Below are positions 56,349-64,000 of a DNA stretch of 64,000 nucleotides, in pieces. Both the position numbers and the translations under genes were made by a program. The DNA is taken from contig MVAQ01000075.1 of NCBI GenBank assembly GCA_014825775.1, forward strand, positions 23,751 to 87,750, in the 5' to 3' direction. The notes beneath the pieces are model-generated. The model did not search any database. It was not told the origin of the DNA and saw only the letters and a program-made list of their open reading frames with translations. Within the stretch, counting starts at the first letter, position 1. Every line of letters begins with the position of its first letter. Origin of the DNA: Krasilnikovozyma curviuscula (Eukaryota; Basidiomycota; Tremellomycetes; Cystofilobasidiales; Mrakiaceae).

Positions 56349-59113
56349 CTACTTCTTCCCAGCAAGCAAATCCGTGAACAACTTCCACAAGATGGAGAAC
56401 AACAAGCCCTGCAGGCCGTTGGTCAAGATTCTAGTCTTTAACCCACGTCCGAAGAGACCGAGGATACCATCTCTAGCAATTATCTCTTTGGCGGCAGTCA
56501 CTTTATTCCATCAACCAACAACCCAGTCAGTTTGTACTTTAGAGAAGTAGCGGACGGGTTACAACAGAGAACGTACCGTAAGAAACGTCCTTTTCGTGAA
56601 CTTGGCGGTAGGTCTTGACCACTCTGAGTGAGTTTGAGACAGTGTCTGAAACGACAGAAGCACAGAATCCAATGAAAGCTGAGCGCTAAAATAAGGCAAA
56701 AACGAGTGGTGCCCGTCAGTGACGAGGTCGCCTCGACGGAAAATCTTCAGGTTCGACTCACAGAAAGCTTTTGAATGACGTTGTGAGGAGGAGGAAGCAC
56801 CTCGCTCAACCAGTTGTACGTCGCGAACCACGGGTAGTGCCCAACAAACGTCGCAGCCGCGGTCGCGATCGCGCCGAACCACAAACTGGCAATGCCTCTC
56901 TCCTTGATCTTCTGCTTCAACAACCTGAGACCTTCGGCACCACCCTGGGTCTGCTGCGTCGTTTTGAGCGAGTCAATGGGTGTGAGTGTCATTCGGAAAA
57001 GGGCAGCACAGAAGGACGCGGCTACCGTCTTTATGAGCACGGGCCAGGTCAAGGAAGCGAGGAGGGCGATGATGCCTGCGTTTGCAAAAGTGTCACCAAA
57101 TCGTGATAGAGGACCTTGAAAGCTACACAAGCGCATGAAACACACGAAATGTGGCGGTCAATTAATCTCTATCCCAGTCACTGAGGAAGAGTGCAAGGGT
57201 ACGACTCACAGAGCAGCTGTTAATCCAGCGTAGTATCTCGGAAGACCCCCATCGTTCCATAAGATCATGATACTATCCTTCATACCTCCACCAAACCTGT
57301 ATTGATAGTTCATCACCGTCCTGAGCGGCATCAGGGTGAGGACCTGGATGATCATAGCGGCTGCGCCGGCGACACCACCTCCCAGAGCAGACTTGAACGC
57401 CGCCTTCAGGTCAAAGTTAGACTCGAAGGTAATGCCATGGCCAAACGTTGCGATGTTGGCGGCTAGAGTAACGGAGGAGAGGAGGGTGACCGCGATCGTT
57501 TGGAGATGGACGGTCGAGGTATAACTCGTGAGAGTAGTTGGCATCGTCGGTGGTGACATAGATCCCAAGGCAGCAACAAAGGCCTGAAAATGTGGAAATA
57601 GACGATAGGCAAATGATACAAGTCAAAAACCGCATCAGCTCTGGACAGAGATGGCAGGCGGTCCAACTCACAAAGACGGGGTCGTAGTAAAACACTTTAG
57701 TGGGAAGTTTTCGACATCCGTAGACGGTGCTGATGACGATAGCTGGGAGAGCAGCATACTTCCACAGACTGAGGAGAAGGACTATACCGAGTGTAGGAGG
57801 CGACTTGGCTCCACTGTAAGCCGAAAATGCAGAATGAAAATGAGTTCAACTTGTGCAAAGAAAAATTGAATAGATCAACGGTACAACTCACGAGTTGGAA
57901 ACCTTCAATCCGGACCCAGTCGCAAATATGGACAAGCCCGCAAACAGCCCACCGAGCACTGTGAGTGATCCACCGAGTGCGATATCCCAGAAACCATTCT
58001 CACTTCCTGGCTCACCAATCAAGATCTTCTTCAAGGGGGTACAGGAGATGACCAGAGCGACGACGGTCGACAGGATGATAGTGTTTGGGTCCTTGAGCGG
58101 CCCAAGTATACGACCGTGGATCGTCTTCTTCGCTAAAGTTCCGTTGCCAATCAACGGTGTGCTCTCAGTTGGAACGGATTCTTCGTCCGCAGGAGCAGCT
58201 GCCAGAGTGGAATCGACCACGGGTTCGACCTCGCCCGACCCATCCTCATCGTCGAGCGGAAGCGCAATCTTTCCCTTCGGCAGCAAGTACGTGGTGATGA
58301 CAATTCTGAGGATCTCACCGAGGAAAACGTTGACGAGATAGTACGTTTTAGCGCGTGTGACAATGTCCTTGGTCGTGTCGAGAATACGCCATTTGAGATG
58401 TTTCTCCAAAAGATCAGTTTGGGACGAGAGGAGGGTGACAACAATGAGTGGGTATGACTGGGTGCTGCAATTTCAACGGCCACCAGCAGAGGTTAGTACG
58501 GACACTGGAGAACCGACTGCGTGGTACTGCTCACTTGGAGAATGTCAATGAAGATATGAACCATGGCTCGAAGCTTCCTGGAGCAAGTTTGTACAAACCC
58601 CAGCCAAATCCAAGAGAGAGACCTCTAGTGAGGAGAGCAAGAGGAATGTATGGCCACACTGGACCAGGAACAGCGGCGGAGGTTAGCGACCTCCTCCAGG
58701 TGGACAACTCGATACGCAAACTTACGAGCAAGTACCCACTTGAGGTTCAAGTTCACAGAAAGATGGGTCACAATTAGAGCTGGCAGCAAAACAGTATGAG
58801 CGAGCTTGTTCAAGGACTGCCCTCGACGAATGGCAAACGCAGCCGCACGGTAAAAATCGTCAGCAACGAAACTGATAAGGCTCAACCTTTCTCAAAGTAG
58901 AAGAACGTACAGAGGACAAGCCGATTGGGAGAATTGAGGTTCCAGTAAGGAAGAAACCAGTGAGCAAGACAATTAAGATGGCCAGGTAAATCTGTCGAAG
59001 CGGGATGGAGCAGCGACGTAGGATCAGTCAGCATGGTGCGGCTGCAGTAATAGGTACAGACTGATGGGTCGTACCTCTGACCCAGTAGTGACTACATCGA
59101 CGAACGAAGTCAT
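56349..59113 (-). CDS. Fusion-like protein: PIN-like (Mem_trans) carrier joined to a mitochondrial-carrier domain
   Basis: The frame starts MTSFVDVVTTGSE (59113), then IYLAILIVLLTGFFLTG and LAHTVLLPALIVTHLSVNL, as in fungal auxin-efflux-carrier-like (Mem_trans) proteins. A charged loop with TESTPLIGNG follows, then ILSTVVALVISCTPLKKIL, SLTVLGGLFAGLSIFATGS, LWKYAALPAIVISTVYG and, across an intron, YYDPVF to AFVAALGSMSPPTMPTTL, the family's DPxFxFV...PP ending. No stop follows. The same frame runs into FDLKAAFKSALGGGVAGAA, LMPLRTVMNYQYRFGG, QGPLSRFGDTFANAG, TPIDSLKTTQQTQGG (the Px[DE]xx[KR] signature), GHYPWFATYNWL, FIGFCASVVSDTVSNSLRV and LFGRGLKTRILTNGLQG, three SLC25 repeats ending LLAGKK. 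Either one fused protein or two overlapping genes. The junction of the second and third exons near 58830-58900 is uncertain. Confidence 0.78.
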
Positions 59114-59669
59114 CTTGTCCCACTTCTATTGCTTAACGGTCGATGTCGTTGGAAAGTGAATAAAATCCCTTCGCGCGCTGGGAGCTATGTGGGACGCAAG
59201 GACAAGACCGACAGGCTCAAAAAATCCGTAAGAAACGTGTTTCTACACTAAGTAGGAATGTGATCCACATGAGATTCGGATCTGGAAACAAGATTCCATT
59301 TTGCAGGTCAGTCTATCTCCAGCTCTCAGCTTACATGTACCGATCGGTCGAGCGGAGCCATCTAGAGGGCGGTGTGCCAACTCAAAAGCCCTAACTTCAT
59401 TGAGTTTGAACACACGAATTGCGCCCATCTGCCAGATATTCGGAGAAACGCTTTGCCAAAGTGAACCTAATACATCTGATAGTGGAACGCTCTGTTCTCT
59501 CCCGCTACGTAACATGCCGCCCACCAACACTAAAATTGCAAGCTTCAGACTCTAATCTACACAATGTGAACCCCCGATAAAAGCAAAGAAGGATCTAAAC
59601 CTCTGAGTTCTGTATAATTTTGTTGAAAAGAAATGAATGCCAAGAAACGATGAGATTATAAATGTGGGT
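59114..59669. other. Intergenic region, no supported gene
   Basis: About 555 bp between the start of the carrier-fusion gene and the 3' end of the amino-acid transporter gene, both on the minus strand. It should include the promoter of the fusion gene. Nothing else is recognised. Confidence 0.5.
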
Positions 59670-62509
59670 TTATCTGGTGAAGTCGAATCCAGAGTTGGCG
59701 CAGGTGAATGGTTTCTTGATCGATCCCGTCGCGTCTGCAGATTGAAAGACGACTTGGTCAGGTTTGCTTCCTCAACACAAATAGTTATTGGGAAAATACG
59801 TACAGCTGTTGATAATACTCTGGATTGCAGCGTAGGTTCCAGCGACGAAGAAAAATGCCCCTGCGATGAGCATCACTGTAAAAAAAAAACCCCTTTTGTC
59901 AATCTCAAAGACCCCAAACAGAAAGAACAGAGAAGTAACACAGCAGATACCCAAAAGGGTGGGGCATAAAGGACTTAATAATAAGAGTAGAACTATCGCG
60001 CCTAACTCACCTGTTGCAAGGAAATTCTCCCAACACTGGAATGCTCCTTTGAATCTACGTCCCCTGTTGATCTCCCACCATGCAAACGCCCAAAAGATAA
60101 ATCCAAACCACGAGTCGAACAAACTGGCAGAATGAGAAAATTGAAAATGGAGAGATAATGGTCAGCGGCTGAGCGACGGCGATGCTCCAAAGGAGTGCCA
60201 AAGGTGACAGCGAGTTGACGCCGTCACAAATTGGATTACGACTCACCTAGAAATCAGACTGAGCAGATCATTAAAGAATGGAACAGCTTCTCCAATGACA
60301 AAAGAAATTCCCCAGCCACCGACGACGATAGCGATCCAGACAGCCCAGCCGAGGGTCGTATGCGTCAGGCGATGTCTCGATCCCTCCGGGAAGATCTGGA
60401 AGAAGATAGCCCTTGACGTGACCATCGAGTAGAGGATTCCGACAATAATGATGGTTGGCAGCGTCATTCCAGCAGCGGCCTTGCCAAGGCGCTCGATGAG
60501 GGTGCCGTATGCAGGCGCGGTGGTGTATTCAGTTCCGGCGTACCAGTAGACGACAATTCCCGTAATGGTGAAAAGTAGGAATTCAGCTCCCATAGAGACG
60601 TCTGAGAGGTGCGTGTGGCGGTTAGCGACAAAGAAAACGATGAGGACAAGTGAAAAACAACATCAGCACTCGAATGAGTTGCGATGCAGATTACGAAAGC
60701 AAGACACGTACAGAGAGCTTTAGGGAAATCTTCTGGGTTCTTCATGTCTCCAACAAACGATGGAATCAAAGCTTGACCGACCCAAGTGTACTAAATAGCC
60801 CGCACACAGAAGTAAACCAGACTTCAGTCGCGGTTGGAATATACATATAGACAACAGCTGAGGCTCTGCACTCACGACAATGTTAAGAATGGCGCTGACG
60901 GCTGAAACGAAAGTTGTTCCTTGTGGAGCGCCAGCAGTAATGGTGACCGGTGTACCAGCGACATATCCATTTGGAGTACCTACATCCCATTACCACAAAG
61001 TCAGCACATCAGCGCATAACTCCGACCCCTATACACACCAGGCGCAGAGGTAGAACTAACCTTGGGTGCCGTGTCCAATGAGAACGATGATGGTGCAGAT
61101 AAACATGGTCGAGCTCGCAACCAGACCCAACATACTCATGTGCTTGAAGTCTCTCAGCAGCGATCCGAGAAGCATGATGGCTAGCAGCGTCCCACCCCAC
61201 ACAAGCGTGCACTCTTTACCCTCTCTGATGGTCTGGATCGCAGTTCCTCCAGCGTTGACGTGCAACCCCATGATGCACCCTGTTGTTTGTAAAACGCGTT
61301 AGGAAGACTCGTCCTCTTGATTATAGCAAAGGTATAGAGAATACATACAGTTGTTCAAAGCCAAGCCGACAAAGGCAGCCCAGAAAGCCCATTTGTGTCC
61401 CACCAGCAAGTGCGCCGCATCGCAGATGTCACGGATCTGAGGGTGGAGCATACAGTACCTCCAGAGGACGTGGGAGGTCCATAGTGTTGCGAGACCAACT
61501 GTTCGTACAAAAGCAACAATTTATCAGAAAAAAATGAATTGAGACATGGCAGAGGGAGACAAAGCGATAACGTCGTCGGTTCCGCCACTGAGCACAGTCT
61601 ATTGAGTGGATGGCGACATATCGCGACCGTGCTCATTGAAATGTAAACAGACCATTCCATAAAACGACGCTACGATTCCATATAAATTGGTTCATACGCA
61701 TTTCTTTGTGGAAACTCGTCAAATGTCGTCGAAAAGGCGAGTGACGAGGTTGGAAATGTCGAGCCCCAGTTTTTCATTTTTTTTGAGGGGGAGACCTCCC
61801 GAAAAGGGGCAGACAATGGCAAACTTCCCTTTGTCAACCTTTGTGGAATGTGAAAGATAGATTGCACTATCACTCTGCTTCTCGAGAAGAGAATGGGATA
61901 GTGCATCTCGCTTCTCATCGCGAGTGAGGGGTCCGATAGTAGGCTCGATGTACAGACGTAAACAAAGCGCCAGGCGGATGACGTACCTATCAGAGTGGTC
62001 ACGATACCTCCAGCCATACCGAGGATGGCGTAGCTAGGTGTACAAACGGACAGATGATAATCAGCTGAAAATTTCAAGTAGACATTTAAAAAAAAATCAA
62101 CCTACGACGAAGGGAACGCCAAGATTGCACTGTGGAGTCAAAGTTTGAGACGCAAATTTCAGCAGGAGAGTAAGATTGTACGCAATTTGGATTCAGTGGT
62201 CTTACAGCACGACATATTCAGTTAAAAGGAGAGCGGCAGCTTGTGGCCTGTCGCAAATCAACAACAAAGTGCAACCCAGAGGGATCGGCACGGGAATAGC
62301 AAAATCAACATGAGCTCAGATCAAGGAGGAAGGCCAGGAGGGATGCTCTTCTTCACGTACCAAGTCAGCTTCCTCTCTGGGATAGCTTCACTGATGATGC
62401 TCTGCTCTTCGGCGTAGGCAGCTAGCTTTGCCCTCTCAGCCTTTTCAGCTTCGATTTCATTGAGAGTAGGGACCCTGTCGGACGACAGATTTCGACTTTG
62501 AAGAGCCAT
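59670..62509 (-). CDS. Amino-acid transporter, AAAP family
   Basis: A multi-pass permease of the amino acid/auxin permease (Aa_trans) family, probably a proton-coupled neutral amino-acid importer at the plasma membrane or vacuole. The cytosolic N-terminus is charged (NEIEAEKAERAKLAAYAEEQ). Membrane segments follow in many small exons: SYAILGMAGGIVTTLI, KWAFWAAFVGLALNNCMGLHVN, TLVWGGTLLAIMLLGSL, MLGLVASSTMFICTIIVLIG, AVSAILNIVYTWVGQALIP, MGAEFLLFTITGIVVYWYAG, TLPTIIIVGILYSMVTSRA, LGWAVWIAIVVGGWGISFVIG and VMLIAGAFFFVAGTYAAIQ. The end SYATGSIKKPFTC agrees with the SYATGSIGxPFSC ending of fungal members and fixes the last exon. FVGDMKNPEDFPKAL is a family motif on a cytosolic loop. The ATG at 62509 precedes an acidic leader. 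Substrate not predictable. Confidence 0.9.
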
Positions 62510-63284
62510 CACAAATAAAAATAGCTGCGAAAAAGGAAAAGAAAGTTGAATTCGTGGTTGGGTTCGAATCAGCGGACTGCGAAATAATGGTTTTCGATTG
62601 GCAAAATCGAGGGATACACACGGATGGCGCCTTCAGCAAGAGCGGTTCCATGCGATCAGCGCGACGCCACCGATAACAACGCCCCGGAGGCCAGACCTTC
62701 TACTCGCTGTTTCCCGCTCTTCAACAGTCAAAGCTACCTATCTCTTCTGCTCTAGGTTTAGGGTGATACCATACATCTGTCAGGGAGTCCTTCTGAGGCT
62801 TGCGAACAGTATAAAATACGCTCGTACGAGGTCAGTAAACAAATTTCGCCCCCTATTGCCCGTTGGGATGGCTCCCGGAGCAGCTCCTTCGCTGGTCTCT
62901 AAGCTGGAAAAAGGACACAACGGCACGAGAGTTCACATTACTCTACTTCCTTGAAGTCCTGGATCCAAGGGTGTTGAATAGGCGTCGAAAAAGAGGTGCA
63001 CACGACCAGCGTGTGGACGATCGCCGCTTCGTTTTTCCTTCTTCCTATACCTGCAGAAATTTGTCCCTGTCCTATATTCGTGTCGACGGGAGAGGGTTAA
63101 ATTTCTTAGGCTTTCTTTCCTCTCATCCAGTCGGTGTCTCTCTTGCCGTCGTGTCGTGTTCCTTTCCTTCGTCATCCTTACTGTGTGTGGGAATATTGCG
63201 TGCTTTTGGATGGATGATGTGCTGACTGTCCATTCTTCCTCTCCCTCTAAGTTCTACTCCCAATCACCACCAACTCAACAAAAA
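62510..63284. other. Divergent intergenic region
   Basis: These 775 bp hold the promoters of the AAAP transporter (minus) and the TauD-type dioxygenase (plus). It is the longest divergent gap here. GGTTCGAATC near 62569 resembles a tRNA B box but has no paired stems. No other element is claimed. Confidence 0.5.
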
Positions 63285-64000
63285 ATGTCATCGACCTTCA
63301 CCCAGATAGCATCTTCTTCCTCATCAACTCCAGCTCCAACCACTCTGCACCTCCGTTCATCCAACCCGTCAGGTCTCCAGGTTGAGCCGCTCCAGCTGAC
63401 CGGCGCGCTCTCTTCATACCCAAAAGAACGTCTCTCACCAGCCATCGGTGTCCAATTTGGGAAGGAGCTTGATTTGAAAAAGGTCATCGAGCTGGAGGAC
63501 AAGGAGGAGCAGAGGAGGATATTAAATGATCTGGCTCACGAGAGTGAGTACAACTCTTGCTTCTTTCTATCGTCATCAGTTCTTGTTTTCTTTCTCGCTG
63601 CGCGTTTACTGACGGAATGGCTTGTGTTCTTGATTCTTCTGTGTGTATTTTTTTTTCTTTACACCGCGCGCCTCTCAATCTCAAAAGTCTCGCTGCACGG
63701 CGTCGCAACTTTCAAAGCACAAGACAACCTCCTCCCTATTGACTTGACGACTCTCGCCCTTCTCCTCGGTGAAGCCTCCGGCAAACCCTCCGAGTCGTCC
63801 TTACACATCCACCCGACGCAAGAGCTCGCCGAGAACGGGCTTCCTCTGGGTCAAATCACTTCCAAGCCAACTAGAGATGGCCGACAGATCTCGTTCATGG
63901 AAGAGAGGAGCAACTTTGCTTCTGGAGGATGGCATACAGATGTTTCTTTTGAGCCTTTCCCAGCGAGCTACAGCATGTTGCGAATGGTGTGTCCCCATCT
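63285..64000 (+). CDS. TauD/TfdA-type Fe(II)/2-oxoglutarate dioxygenase (5' part only)
   Basis: The family oxidises sulfonates such as taurine, or related small acids, using 2-oxoglutarate and iron. Exon 1 (63285-63543) has a Ser/Thr-rich start and YPKERLSPAIGVQFGKELDL. Exon 2 begins at 63688 with ISLHGVATFKAQDNLLPID, corresponding to the 'RGVVxFRxQ' strand of the family (here Leu-His replaces Arg). Then comes FASGGWHTDVSFEPFPASYSML, which carries the iron-binding HxD (His and Asp of HTD). The distal His and the 2-oxoglutarate Arg lie beyond the window. The gene may continue past a GTGTGT donor at 63986. It is divergent from an amino-acid transporter, which would fit nutrient uptake plus breakdown, but this is only suggestive. 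Confidence 0.88.
   Translation, partial: MSSTFTQIASSSSSTPAPTTLHLRSSNPSGLQVEPLQLTGALSSYPKERLSPAIGVQFGKELDLKKVIELEDKEEQRRILNDLAHESEYNSCFFLSSSVLVFFLAARLLTEWLVFLILLCVFFFLYTARLSISKVSLHGVATFKAQDNLLPIDLTTLALLLGEASGKPSESSLHIHPTQELAENGLPLGQITSKPTRDGRQISFMEERSNFASGGWHTDVSFEPFPASYSMLRMVCPH

Noticed and set aside
62565..62600. GGTTCGAATC, similar to a tRNA T-loop/B box.
   Set aside because: Flanking bases do not form a T stem, and no D arm, anticodon arm or acceptor stem is present.

Overview
This window is nuclear DNA of a filamentous or yeast-like fungus, most likely a basidiomycete of the Tremellomycetes (inference). The support is gene content (UreD-type urease accessory protein, calpain RIM13, SPT7, GPI13, ERB1, SMC6, TOM22), dense genes on both strands, and many short GT-AG introns of about 45-70 nt with CTNAC-like branch sites. 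No mobile element, CRISPR array or virus-like sequence was recognised.

Layout: 1-3758 a 3'-truncated PH-domain gene of the Spo71/Mug56 type (minus); 4060-6485 Rab GDI (minus); 6741-9136 mitoribosomal mS45/Bot1 (plus), whose two long introns each hold a copy of the same box C/D snoRNA-like element; 9276-10782 a membrane-anchored short-chain dehydrogenase (minus); 11678-13741 a ketopantoate-reductase-like protein without its catalytic residues (minus); 15198-18080 a GH29 fucosidase (minus); 18275-21442 the alkaline-pH calpain RIM13 (plus); 22094-24801 SPT7 (plus); 25667-28731 an F-box/LRR protein (plus); 29068-30109 fructosamine-3-kinase (minus), head to head with 30289-31533 aldo-keto reductase 1 (plus); 32644-33874 URE4/UreD (plus); 34606-37594 ERB1 (minus), head to head with 37899-38541 TOM22 (plus); 39603-44954 SMC6 (minus); 45184-47892 a coiled-coil golgin-like protein (plus); 47981-49300 a TTC1-like TPR protein (minus); 49484-50743 aldo-keto reductase 2 (plus); 51501-51586 an intron-containing tRNA-Phe (minus); 52395-55714 GPI13 (minus); 56349-59113 a continuous reading frame joining a PIN-like (Mem_trans) carrier to a complete mitochondrial-carrier domain (minus); 59670-62509 an AAAP amino-acid transporter (minus); 63285-64000 the 5' part of a TauD-type dioxygenase (plus).

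Most genes are housekeeping: vesicle traffic, mitochondrial translation and import, ribosome biogenesis, chromatin, GPI anchors and genome maintenance. Points of real interest are (1) the duplicated intronic C/D snoRNA candidates, whose two putative guides match 25S and 18S rRNA and are kept while the middle has drifted; (2) the Mem_trans/SLC25 in-frame fusion; (3) the fructosamine-3-kinase / aldo-keto reductase divergent pair, which would make chemical sense as a deglycation module; (4) a ketopantoate-reductase-like pseudoenzyme; and (5) a run of tiny or split 5' coding exons, including a TOM22 start codon cut by an intron and an 18-nt internal micro-exon. All exon boundaries were read by eye from splice motifs and frame; none is backed by transcript data.
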